Source: CAYGAM01 sp964347915 (GTDB lineage: Archaea; Thermoproteota; Nitrososphaeria; Nitrososphaerales; Nitrosopumilaceae). From it: DNA of 21,682 nt. Made by a program: the position numbers and the translations under genes. The notes under the pieces are model-generated. The model saw nothing but the letters and a program-made list of their open reading frames with translations, was not told the DNA's origin and did not search any database. The stretch spans positions 1 through 21,682 of the forward strand of contig CAYGAM010000032.1 of the NCBI GenBank assembly GCA_964347915.1, given 5' to 3'. This document shows positions 13,276 to 21,500 of the stretch, one piece after another. The number at the start of each line of letters is the position of its first letter. Position 1 is the first letter of the stretch.

Positions 13276-14507
13276 ACCTTGAACAGCCTCGCCACCTTGC
13301 CCAGCGATGCGACAAGCGCATCAATGTCCTGTTTTGTGTTGTATATGTAAAAGCTTGCGCGCGATGTGGCGGCAATATCCAGTTTTTCCATGAGAACCTG
13401 GGCGCAGTGGTGCCCCGATCTTACGGCAATGCCGTCGTCGTCCATAATCTGCGCCACATCATGCGGATGCACGTCGTGAAAGTTGAAAGATATGACGCCG
13501 CCGCGCTTTGCAATGTCGTTCGTTCCGTATATTACGATGCCCCGAATGTCGGCCATTTTGTCCAGGGCGTATCGTACAAGCTCCTCTTCATGCCTGCGCA
13601 CATTGTCCATTCCAAGATTCTGCAGATAGTCGACAGCCGCGCCAAGCCCGATTACGTCGGCTATGTTCGGCGTGCCCGCCTCAAACTTGTACGGCAGCGC
13701 ATTCCATGTCGACTCGCGCTTGTGGACCTCTAGTATCATGTCGCCTCCGCCGTGAAACGGTTCCATCGCATCAAGCAGCTCGCGCTTAGCCCAGAGCACG
13801 CCGATGCCAGTAGGTCCGAGCATTTTGTGCCCCGAGAATGCAAAAAAGTCGCAGTCAAGCGCGGCAAGATCGACCTTCATGTGGGGCACAGCCTGCGCCC
13901 CGTCTACCAGGACGTACGCTCCCGCATTGCGGCACATTTTGATGATCTTGTGCGCCGGCGATATCGTTCCCAGCACGTTTGACATCAGGCTGAATGCCAC
14001 AAGCTTTACTTTTCCTGTTGCCAGAAATTCCTCCAGGTCGTCCAAGACAAGTTCGCCGTCCTCAACTCGTACGTACTCTAGTACGGCGCCCGTCTCCGAT
14101 GCCAGGAGCTGCCATGGCACAATATTGCTGTGATGCTCATACTCTGTAGTCACTATGATGTCGCCCTTTTTGACATTCTTTCTGCCCCAGGAATATGCGA
14201 CAAGATTGATTGCCTCGGTGGTTCCGCGCACGAATATTATCTCCTGCTTGCCGGCGGATACCATTTTAGCTATTTTTTCGCGCGCCTCTTCGAATTTTTC
14301 CGTGGCTTCCTCTGCCAGGGCATATACCGCCCGGTGTATGTTTGCATTGTAGTTGCGATAATAGCTGCTTATCGCGTCTATTACCTGAACCGGCTTTTGC
14401 GTCGTGGACGCGTTGTCGAGATATACGAGCGGCTTGCCGCTTCTGACGCGCCTGCCCAGGATTGGAAAGTCTTTTCGTATGTCCTCAAAAGATATCATGC
14501 TTTGCAT
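13272..14507 (-). CDS. sufS: Cysteine desulfurase SufS
   Basis: SufS is a PLP enzyme that removes sulfur from cysteine as a persulfide for Fe-S cluster building. The 411-residue protein shows VYLDNASTTQKP, RGTTEAINLVAYSWG, TTEYEHHSNIVPWQ, VLVDGAQAVPHM, and FAFSGHKMLGPTGIGVLW with the PLP-binding Lys228. The persulfide-carrying Cys368 is in VRSGHHCAQ, the class II (SufS) pattern rather than the longer IscS loop. The start at ATG 14507 is 3 bases past the Rieske gene stop; a second ATG is three codons in. It is coupled to sufU downstream. Confidence 0.96.
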   Translation of the reverse strand: MQSMISFEDIRKDFPILGRRVRSGKPLVYLDNASTTQKPVQVIDAISSYYRNYNANIHRAVYALAEEATEKFEEAREKIAKMVSAGKQEIIFVRGTTEAINLVAYSWGRKNVKKGDIIVTTEYEHHSNIVPWQLLASETGAVLEYVRVEDGELVLDDLEEFLATGKVKLVAFSLMSNVLGTISPAHKIIKMCRNAGAYVLVDGAQAVPHMKVDLAALDCDFFAFSGHKMLGPTGIGVLWAKRELLDAMEPFHGGGDMILEVHKRESTWNALPYKFEAGTPNIADVIGLGAAVDYLQNLGMDNVRRHEEELVRYALDKMADIRGIVIYGTNDIAKRGGVISFNFHDVHPHDVAQIMDDDGIAVRSGHHCAQVLMEKLDIAATSRASFYIYNTKQDIDALVASLGKVARLFKV

Positions 14508-14510
14508 ATG

Positions 14511-14819
14511 CTACGCCTCCACATAAATTGCCCCGCCTTCTATTTTAACATTGTACGCGCGCAGCGGCCTGTCTGCCGGAGGATTCAGCGGAGCGCCGTC
14601 TTCCAGGCGGAATACCGAGAGATGAAGCGGACACCGCACTCCTTCGTCCGTAAGAAAGCCCGTTTCAAGGGCGGCATCCTCATGGGTGCAGGTGCCGTCC
14701 AGCGCGGCAATCTTTCCCCGCACCGACGCTATGAGTATCCGCTTTCCGTTTAAGACGACGCCTAGCATCTGTCCATCTTTCAAATCTTCCGTGCTGCAAG
14801 CCCTGAGCCATTCCGACAT
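14511..14819 (-). CDS. Rieske-type [2Fe-2S] ferredoxin in the suf operon
   Basis: This 102-residue soluble protein has both Rieske cluster motifs: Cys44-Thr-His46 in GTCTHEDAA and Cys63-Pro-Leu-His66 in VRCPLHLSVF. It resembles the small ferredoxin components of dioxygenases (NirD/BphF type), without a membrane anchor. Its position between sufD and sufS suggests an electron supply or a client for cluster assembly. A GGTTGATG ribosome-site-like sequence lies just upstream of ATG 14819, 9 bases past the sufD stop. Confidence 0.93.
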   Translation of the reverse strand: MSEWLRACSTEDLKDGQMLGVVLNGKRILIASVRGKIAALDGTCTHEDAALETGFLTDEGVRCPLHLSVFRLEDGAPLNPPADRPLRAYNVKIEGGAIYVEA

Positions 14820-14828
14820 GACATCAAC

Positions 14829-16220
14829 CTACCGGTACTTGTAGTGCTGTTCCAGTTCGGCGTTTTCCTTGTACCTGGTCTCTTCCACTTCAACGAACTT
14901 GGCCAGCTCCTCGTCCGTATTTATCAAAAGGCTCCGCCCGTCCCACTTTGACTCGATAAGATAGGCAATCCATGCCCGAATCTGATACGACATCTTGCGG
15001 GACAGCGGCTCCAGGAATCCCTCAACAATCGTCCTTTCCGCCTCCTTTGTGCTCAGGCACCTGGTCTGCAGGTAAAAGATCTGCTCCGGGTCGATCTGGG
15101 CTACGGATGCAGAGTGCGTGGCTTTGACGTCGTTTGTAAATATCTCAAGGCCGGGTATCGCCTCTGACTTTGCATTCTTGTCAAGCAGTATGGAGCGCCC
15201 CGAAAGGAACGACTGCGACTTTGACGCGTTCTCCCTGATGCGGATCATTCCCTTGAAGAGCGACTTGGAGCTGTCCCGCAGTATCGACTTTTCGTTTACG
15301 TTTCCCCTGGTGTCCGGAGCTGCGTGATTGATGTTGGACTGGAGGTCAAAAGACTGCGTCCCGCTGCCAAAGACCACCTCCGAGTCGCTGGCGCCTGCTC
15401 CCTGCCCGTTAAGATTGTAGTCTATTCTGTACCTGGACAGCATGGCGCCAAAAAGGCCCAGATACCAGTTTGCCGTTCCGCCTGCTGCAATGTCGGTTCG
15501 GCGGGTGGAAAAGTTGACTGAAGATTCGTTCATTATCTGCAGCGTGGTAACATCAAGGCGCGCATCCCGCATCACATCGGCATTCAAGAGCTCCAGGTAC
15601 GCCTGCTGCCTTTGCGCGCTCGGCGAGTACAGCTCCTGCACTATGACGGAGCTGGAATTTTCTGCAGCCGATATTATGTTTCTAGATATTACGGACGAGC
15701 CGTCAAGCGGCAGCGAAGATATGACATGTATCGGCTTGTCCAGCTCAAGTCCGCGCGGAATGCCGGCAAAGAATCCCGTATTGAATGCGGCATTGTTTAG
15801 CGCGGTAAACTTGTCTTCGTTCGGCCTGGATGATTCAAGCGCGCTTCGGACAAGATCAGGCCGATTGTTTAGCGCCTCGCTGATTGACGACAGCACCAGT
15901 CCGCTGTATTCTTCCGGCACATGCGTCTTGAGAATGTGCGTCCCTATCTGGACTATGTAGGCATGGTCATGCAGTTCGGCAATTCGCTTTTGCAGAATGT
16001 CAGGCATGCTGGAATCCGAATCGGACGACAGCAGCACCTGCTCCTGGTCCATCCGGCCTGCGTCAGTGTACTTGCCGTACAGGGGCGATGTCTCAATTGG
16101 AAGATCCTTGTATGCAGACATGGATCTCTGCCGGTAATCCCTCAGCCATTCCGGCTCGCCGCGATTCTCTGAAATATCGCTTACAAGTTCAGAGCCGATT
16201 GAGGCAAGCGCAGTCTGCAT
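14829..16220 (-). CDS. sufD: Fe-S assembly scaffold component SufD
   Basis: SufD partners SufB and the ATPase SufC in the SufBCD scaffold that builds Fe-S clusters in the cytoplasm. The 463-residue protein has the family layout: an N-terminal helical part with EPEWLRDYRQRSMSAYKDLP, NEDKFTALNNAAFNTG, the beta-helix core, and the C-terminal THSASVAQIDPEQIFYLQTRCLSTKEAERTIVEGFLEPL. It is distinguished from SufB by a weaker match in the core and by position. The conserved His in ATHSAS, expected at the SufB-SufD interface, is present. ATG 16220 lies 9 bases past the sufB stop. Confidence 0.94.
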   Translation of the reverse strand: MQTALASIGSELVSDISENRGEPEWLRDYRQRSMSAYKDLPIETSPLYGKYTDAGRMDQEQVLLSSDSDSSMPDILQKRIAELHDHAYIVQIGTHILKTHVPEEYSGLVLSSISEALNNRPDLVRSALESSRPNEDKFTALNNAAFNTGFFAGIPRGLELDKPIHVISSLPLDGSSVISRNIISAAENSSSVIVQELYSPSAQRQQAYLELLNADVMRDARLDVTTLQIMNESSVNFSTRRTDIAAGGTANWYLGLFGAMLSRYRIDYNLNGQGAGASDSEVVFGSGTQSFDLQSNINHAAPDTRGNVNEKSILRDSSKSLFKGMIRIRENASKSQSFLSGRSILLDKNAKSEAIPGLEIFTNDVKATHSASVAQIDPEQIFYLQTRCLSTKEAERTIVEGFLEPLSRKMSYQIRAWIAYLIESKWDGRSLLINTDEELAKFVEVEETRYKENAELEQHYKYR

Positions 16221-16229
16221 TGCATTTCC

Positions 16230-17630
16230 CTATCCCACGGAATCGTCCATCTCTAGCTTTATCAGCCGATTCAGCTCGACTGCATATTCCATCGGGAGCT
16301 CTTTTGTAAATGGCTCCATAAAGCCGTTGACAATAAGGCTTAGCGCCTCTTCTTCCGTAAATCCCCTAGTCATCAGGTAGAATATCTGCTCGTCGCCTAT
16401 CTTTCCCACCGTTGCCTCATGGGTTATCGTAGCATCCTCTTGGTTTATCTCCATGTACGGATACGTATCAGTCTTTGACGTATCGTCCAGCAGCAGCGCG
16501 TCGCACCTGACGGTAGACTTTACCCCTGTAGCGCCGCTTGCAACATTCAGCAGTCCGCGATACGTGGATCGTCCGTTCAGCCTGCTGACGGATTTTGACG
16601 TGATCTTTGATGTTGTGTTGGGCGCCAGATGAACCATCTTGGCTCCCGTATCCTGGTGCTGATTCTTTCCTGCAAATGCAATGGACAGCGTCTCGCCGTA
16701 TGCGCGCTCGCCCAAAAGATAGATTCCAGGATACTTCATTGTAATCTTGCTTCCAATGTTGCCGTCTATCCATTCTACAGTCGCCCCTTCGTATGCGTAT
16801 GCGCGCTTTGTTACCAAATTGTAGACGTCGCTGCTCCAGTTTTGTATTGTAGTGTACCGCAGGCGCGCGTCCTTGTGGGCTACAAGCTCCACCACTGCAG
16901 AGTGGAGCGATTCTGACGAGTACACAGGCGCAGTGCAGCCTTCGATATAGTGCACTTCGGATCCTTCGTCCGCAATTATAAGCGTGCGCTCAAACTGCCC
17001 GATGTTTTCCGCATTTATCCTAAAGTATGCCTGCAGCGGCATGTCCACTTTGACGCCAGGCGGCACGTAAATGAACGAGCCTCCGCTCCAGACCGCGCTG
17101 TTTAGCGCTGCAAACTTGTTGTCTTCCGGCGGAATTATTTTGCCAAAATATTTTTTGAATATCTCGGGCTGCTCTTTCAGCGCCGTATCCGTATCAATGA
17201 ACAGTACGCCCTGCTTTTGAAGATCCTCCCGCAGATTGTGGTACACGACTTCGGACTCGTACTGGGCGCCCACGCCTGCGAGAAACTTTTTCTCAGCCTC
17301 TGGAATGCCGAGCTTGTCAAACGTATTCTTGACATCTTCAGGAACATCGTCCCAGTTCTTTTCAGTTTTTTCCGATGCCTTGGCATAATAGTATATGTTT
17401 TGAAAGTCAATCGAAGACAGGTCTGCTCCCCAGTTTGGCATCGGTTTTTTCATAAATATCTCAAGCGAGCGCAGCCTGAAATCAAGCATCCACTGAGGCT
17501 CATCCTTCATTCTGCTGATGCTCTCAACTACCTCTCTTGACAGCCCCTTTTTTGAAAGGTGCACGTACATCTCTGTTGAGTCCTTGAAATCATACTTTGA
17601 GTAATCCATCTCCAAGTCTTCTGTAGCCAT
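16230..17630 (-). CDS. sufB: Fe-S assembly scaffold component SufB
   Basis: SufB is the main scaffold subunit of SufBCD, where sulfide and iron meet. The 466 residues show the SufB hallmarks: the N-terminal SRMKDEPQWMLDFRLRSLEIF, DNKFAALNSAVWSGGSFIYVPPGVKVDMPLQAYFRINAE (read from parts), SEVHYIEGCTAPVYSSESLHSAVVEL, TIQNWSSDVYNLVTKRA, and the C-terminal ATITHEATVGKIGDEQIFYLMTRG. The Cys in EGCTAP and the Cys in TVRCDALLL match conserved SufB cysteines. ATG 17630 is 24 bases from a very good TATA box, so it starts the operon. No sufC precedes it, unlike the usual sufCBD order. Confidence 0.96.
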   Translation of the reverse strand: MATEDLEMDYSKYDFKDSTEMYVHLSKKGLSREVVESISRMKDEPQWMLDFRLRSLEIFMKKPMPNWGADLSSIDFQNIYYYAKASEKTEKNWDDVPEDVKNTFDKLGIPEAEKKFLAGVGAQYESEVVYHNLREDLQKQGVLFIDTDTALKEQPEIFKKYFGKIIPPEDNKFAALNSAVWSGGSFIYVPPGVKVDMPLQAYFRINAENIGQFERTLIIADEGSEVHYIEGCTAPVYSSESLHSAVVELVAHKDARLRYTTIQNWSSDVYNLVTKRAYAYEGATVEWIDGNIGSKITMKYPGIYLLGERAYGETLSIAFAGKNQHQDTGAKMVHLAPNTTSKITSKSVSRLNGRSTYRGLLNVASGATGVKSTVRCDALLLDDTSKTDTYPYMEINQEDATITHEATVGKIGDEQIFYLMTRGFTEEEALSLIVNGFMEPFTKELPMEYAVELNRLIKLEMDDSVG

Positions 17631-17649
17631 GCCAATACTGCGGATGCAT

Positions 17650-17658
17650 ATTATAAAT
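17650..17658 (-). promoter_or_regulatory. Strong TATA box of the suf operon
   Basis: The minus strand reads ATTTATAAT, the best TATA match in the window, about 24 bases before ATG 17630. The spacer 17659-17832 contains no other feature that I can support, apart from an AT-rich patch near 17680-17710. Confidence 0.7.
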
Positions 17659-17832
17659 AGATGTGGAAAATGAGGTTTAGCTAATCAAGATTATTTGTTA
17701 TTATTTCAGGCTTTTAGAATGCGGCGCGCATCTCCAGAATTTGGCGCCCTTCCCGCACGCCGGCTTGAATTCGGACAGTTCGTTCCGGCGATCTGCAAAG
17801 CAGTCGGCGGCAGGCTGCCCAAGCCGCGCCAG

Positions 17833-18195
17833 TCAGTTTTGCAGTTCCCTTTCTCTGAGCAGGTCTGCAACATACCTCTCGGATTCGATCATCTCCTGCT
17901 GAAACGAGCCGTACATCCATTTTTCCGGAGACATGTTGCACTGCGCCTGCTCCAGTTCGTCCTGGAATTTGGCTGCTTTCTGCTCGTACTGCGCAGCCGA
18001 TTCGGCGTCGTCCAAGCTGCTGCGGGCGGCTTCAACATACAGATCCATCACCTGCCGCGCTATGTCCCGGCATTTCTCCACATAGAGCAGGTCAGCAGGC
18101 GGTCCGCGCTCTGCCGCAAGCACGGCATACAAAGATGCGATTACCGCCGCAAATGCCACCGCGCCGAATAGGACATATCGCGCAAGCGGAGACAC
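17833..18195 (-). CDS. Small membrane-anchored hypothetical protein
   Basis: I do not recognise a family. The 120 residues begin with a hydrophobic segment (about 6-28, VLFGAVAFAAVIASLYAVLAA), a signal peptide or single anchor. The rest is strongly helical and charged (SLDDAESAAQYEQKAAKFQDELEQAQ; MIESERYVADLLRERELQN) and should lie outside the cell. Two cysteines (in EKCRDIA and AQCNMSP) could form a disulfide. The start is GTG 18195, with a TATA-like box about 26 bases upstream. It follows the solute-binding protein gene on the same strand by 41 bases and may be functionally linked, but it seems to have its own promoter. Confidence 0.7.
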   Translation of the reverse strand: MSPLARYVLFGAVAFAAVIASLYAVLAAERGPPADLLYVEKCRDIARQVMDLYVEAARSSLDDAESAAQYEQKAAKFQDELEQAQCNMSPEKWMYGSFQQEMIESERYVADLLRERELQN

Positions 18196-18217
18196 ATCTG
18201 AACGATGTTCCCTGCAT

Positions 18218-18225
18218 CATTTTAG
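18218..18225 (-). promoter_or_regulatory. Putative TATA box for the small anchored protein
   Basis: The minus strand reads CTAAAATG, about 26 bases upstream of GTG 18195, in the short gap after the solute-binding protein gene. Confidence 0.4.
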
Positions 18226-18236
18226 CATTGTGCAGA

Positions 18237-20583
18237 TCAGGAGGGCGGCAGCGTGCCGTCAGCCAGCAGTTCGTCAAGCGCCTTTTGCATTACGGAGCCA
18301 AGAACTGGCCGATCCTTCAGGTAGCCGATGCTCAGATCGTACGAGTGTCCCGACGGGCCTGCATTGTACAGGTTTTCAATTCCGAGCCGCTCTGCATGGT
18401 GCTCAAGCGCATCCCATGCGTCAACAAACGCGTCAACTTCGCCGTCCCGCAGCATTGTCAGTCCTTCTTCAAAGCTTGCAACGCCGACATACTCAACATC
18501 CGGACGGTTCTCGTCCAGCCATTCCACTATGGCATAATTTCCTATCACGGCCACGGTCATTTCAGCCAAGTCTTCCGGACTGTGCTGCTCGCTGCCCAGG
18601 GTTGCAATGTCGCTGCTGATAGTAGAATGCGGAGTTGTAAAGTCCATCCATGCCCGCCTGTCCTCGGTGTCCACTATCATGAACATCACGTCCGCCTCGC
18701 CGTTTCGCGTTATCTCCAGCGCCTGTCCCCAGTTTTCCGTCAAGACCGGCTCAAGGTCCGCTCCCAGCTTGTCCTCAAATGCAGACACGAACTGCACAGT
18801 CACGCCGGACAAGTTGCCCGATTCGTCTGCATATTCAAACGGCACCCAGCTTGGATCGTACGCTACGCGTATGACTGGATTGTCTTTGAGCCATGCCGCC
18901 TCTTGCACGGTAAGTTCCAGCCCAGACTTGAGGCTGACCGCAGCATCGGATGCGTCTGCCCACTTTCCGTCTGCTGCCACGCTCTCAGCATAGCCGAGTC
19001 CAGTCCTGTCGCCCGCATCATTGAATAATATCCTGCCGCTTATTCCGCGATACTGGGCAGCCGTCTCATTGAGGCTTGCCGCAATGTCTGGCGCGCTTCC
19101 GCCTTTGGACTCTAGCATGGCCCATCCCAGCAGCTGTATCAGATCATACTCAAGAAATGCGTACGGGCTTGGAGTTCTGTCCAGTTCGGCTCTCAGTCTT
19201 TCGGCCAGCTTTGCTTTCTTGCCGCTGTCGGGTATTGCAGGATGCACGGATACAAAGCCCACCTGCTCGGCAAATTCTAACCCGGCCTCGCTGCCGTTCA
19301 GTATGGAATTGGCATCAGCCCCAAACCACTGCACCTGTGCAAGATTGTCATGCATGGATGCGGCCTCCAAAAAGTCAAATGTTTCCTCAAATCCAACGTA
19401 AAGCACGGCGGTATTGTTCGATTCTTCGTACATTGCCGCGCTGTCAGAGAGTTTCTGCAGGACGGCGTCGTCAAACTCACCGTCAGCAGAATACAGAATC
19501 CGGTCAGCGGCAGCTCCGCCCAGGCTGACAAATTCCGACTCTGCGCTGTCCAGCAGGTCAGTAATCCACGGAGCATTGCGTCCTACTGGAATTACTGCCT
19601 CGGCACCATGCTTGTCCAAGGCAGCTGCAACTGCCTTGCCAAATTCAGTCTGATCCGATGTCATTCTATACATTGAATCGCCCGATACGGAATAGGCGGC
19701 AACGGCAGAGCAGCAGCTGAACAAAAGCATGCCGTTGTCGTTTGCATACTGCAGCGTGTCATTGCCAAAGATATCTATCGCAGGTCCCGATACGATCTTG
19801 ACATCCTTTGAGTTTAGTTCCTGAAGGTATTCGTCCACCAGTGCAGGATTAGTCTCAGTATCATACGCGTCAAGAACGAGCCTCCAGTCCTTGTTCTTTT
19901 TCTCAAGCAGTCTGTTAAAGTCGTCAGCTGCAATGCCGGCGGCGGTCATAATATCCTGGCCATAGCCCGCAGCTCCGCCGCTTGCCGGAGCAAGCAGTCC
20001 TATTGTTGCATTCTTTAGATCATATTCGTGCGGTGCTATGTCAATACCGAACGAGAGCAACAGTCTGTATGAGGATTCGCTGATGCATGCGGGAGTTTCA
20101 CCGTCCCAAAAGTAAAGGCTGAACGGATCATTGCACTTTATCATTGCATTAGGATCCAATCTGAGCTGCTGCAGTGGCGGAGGATAAGATGTCCTGTCAG
20201 TGCTGCTTTTGTCATATCCCGCGCCATCTTTCATGCCCATGTAGTCTTGGCCGTGGCGGTAATTGTCATGGCCGTCCTTTGTATAGTTGTGATCACCGGC
20301 ATAGCCGGAGCCGTTCTTCATGCCCATGTAGTCTTGGCCGTGGCGGTAATTGTCATGGCCGTCCTTTGTATNNNNNNNNNNNNNNNNNNNNNNNNNNNNN
20401 NNNNNNNNNNNNNNNNNNNNNNNNNNNNNNNNNNNNNNNNNNNNNNNNNNNNNNNNNNNNNNNNNNNNNNNAGTTGTGATCACCGGCATAGCCCGCAGTA
20501 TCACCACCAAATGCGTCATCCATGGCAGCAGGTATTGCCAGGAAAAGCGCCGCAACAATCAGGCTTGCAACAGCAATTATCAC
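18237..20583 (-). CDS. Secreted two-domain solute-binding protein with N-terminal repeats (gap inside)
   Basis: The N-terminus is hydrophobic (IIAVASLIVAALFLAIPAA), a probable signal peptide. Then come: 29-residue repeats with KDGHDNYRHGQDYMGM; a Cys-bracketed motif CNDPFSLYFWDGETPAC; a type 1 periplasmic-binding domain (about 20010-18950; ATIGLLAPASGG to the RGISGRILF region) like branched-chain amino acid receptors; and a bacterial type 3 solute-binding domain (about 18914-18240; VIRVAYDPSWVPFEY, DFTTPHSTISS). No permease, ATPase or kinase part is present, so it may be an extracellular receptor or feed an unlinked transporter. GTG 20583 suits a TATA box 25 bases upstream; TTG 20595 is also possible. 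The 100 placeholder Ns shift the frame artificially; without them the repeat joins in frame. Confidence 0.85.
20214..20495 (-). repeat. 87-base tandem repeat array with scaffold gap
   Basis: One full 87-base unit (20369-20283) and one partial unit (20282-20214) are visible, plus the end of another unit on the far side of the gap. Each unit encodes 29 residues rich in Asp, Gly, His, Tyr and Met. The two intact copies are identical in most bases, which explains why assembly failed here. Confidence 0.9.
20372..20471. other. Assembly gap of 100 N
   Basis: Exactly 100 N, a usual placeholder for unknown size. The bases on either side (GTAT before, AGTTGTGATC after) are exactly those that adjoin inside an uninterrupted repeat junction at 20281-20290. 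The true gap should therefore be zero or a multiple of 87 bases. Confidence 0.9.
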
Positions 20584-20603
20584 AAGTTGTTCCAAGCACA
20601 GGA

Positions 20604-20611
20604 ATTATTAA
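20604..20611 (-). promoter_or_regulatory. TATA box of the solute-binding protein gene
   Basis: The minus strand reads TTAATAAT, about 25 bases before GTG 20583 and only 13 before TTG 20595. The GTTATGGAACAGACTT motif lies about 20 bases further upstream. Confidence 0.55.
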
Positions 20612-20625
20612 AGATTGTGTGGCAA

Positions 20626-20646
20626 AAAGTCTGTTCCATAACCCCC
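20626..20646. repeat. TGTTCCATAAC element, copy 6, at the edge of the transposase remnant
   Basis: AAAGTCTGTTCCATAACCCC matches the outer part of the family; the interior differs. It sits about 50 bases past the end of the transposase remnant and also faces the solute-binding protein promoter. Confidence 0.55.
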
Positions 20647-20696
20647 CGCCAGACAAGCCTCTGATCCGGTCTCATCAGGCAACCGCGTTGATTTCG

Positions 20697-21268
20697 CTAC
20701 ATTGCTGCCGCCTCGTCAATCCACTTGTTGTACAGGGCGATCCTCAGTTTTGTTTCTCGCACCATGCTGGCCCATTTTAGCAACATCAAACTCTCTCCAA
20801 ACATTCGCTTCAGCGCAGATATTACAATCTCAACCAGCATCTCTTGTTATACTCAATTGTAGTCTTCCAGTACTGCCTGTCTTCCAGCCGCTTGTCCTTT
20901 GAGTGATCTCCTATCTTCTCTTCCGACCCTCCTCCCAGCTGTCTTCGTGCAAGCTTCATCCACGCTTCACTGCTGTCTATTGCCTGCCCCATCATTTCCT
21001 TTAGCTGTTCTCCATCTCTCTTCCTATCGTCAGTGATTACTACGGCCGCAACTTTCAGACTGCTTGCGTCGATCACTATGCGCCTCTTCCTGCAAGGCAT
21101 TCTGAATGCGGCTTCAAAGGCGTGTACCCCACCATCAGTCCATCCGCGTACTGGAAGTGCCGTTTTGCTGAGGTTGATCTTTGCGAGTTTCTTTGCCCAG
21201 TCCGGGTCATACGCAATGAAAAGATCGCCGCCCCGATTGACGTATTTTTCGCTGTTCGCTTGCATCAT
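20697..21268 (-). pseudogene. Decayed IS5-like transposase
   Basis: The N-terminal part (MMQANSEKYVNRGGDLFIAYD, AKKLAKIN) and FRMPCRK match the start of archaeal IS5-family transposases (compare RRGE-LL-D and FHLPYRQ). IVIDASSLKV looks like the first catalytic Asp motif and AVVITDDRKRDG the following strand. The segment with the second Asp (usually DGAYD) and other inner parts are missing. After CRCWLRL-like residues near 20825 the frame is lost, but the C-terminus continues in another frame to 20697: LVEIVISALKRMFGES, then KLRIALYNKWIDEA, with the probable third acidic residue in VEIVIS. Internal deletions plus a frameshift mean it cannot be active. The longer open frame upstream of 21268 is not part of the family. 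Confidence 0.8.
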
Positions 21269-21500
21269 TCTTACTTGAATCTCCAGCGAACAAATTTTTA
21301 ACACCCCACACAAGCGCGCCTGCATTAATTTTGACATCATCTGAGAGAGAATATGCCGCAACTTTCGAATTTTTTTAGATCTTATGATCAAATTTTCGAG
21401 TACGAATTGTTTTAGTCATGATTGTGGAATAGATTACATCGGCCAGGCTACACGCCTCGCTCATGAGTGAAAATGATTCTGGGTGACTCAGCAGGCCACA

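Larger units (their letters stand above)
20626..21437 (-). mobile_element. Probable IS5-family insertion sequence remnant
   Basis: The transposase remnant is flanked at 20628-20643 by AGTCTGTTCCATAACC and, in inverted orientation at about 21420-21435, by AATCTATTCCACAATC, which agree at 12 of 16 positions. I take these as worn terminal inverted repeats. No target-site duplication is visible. Boundaries are approximate. Confidence 0.45.

Noticed and set aside
20353..20558. Frame that starts MLRRFSWQYL and continues through the gap into the solute-binding protein
   Set aside because: It is in frame only because 100 N were inserted. The other frame has a signal peptide and the repeat residues GYAGDHN, and joins correctly when the gap is a multiple of 87.
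21269..21391. N-terminal extension of the transposase frame
   Set aside because: The sequence has no resemblance to IS5-family N-termini, which begin at about 21268 (MMQANSEKYVNRGG).
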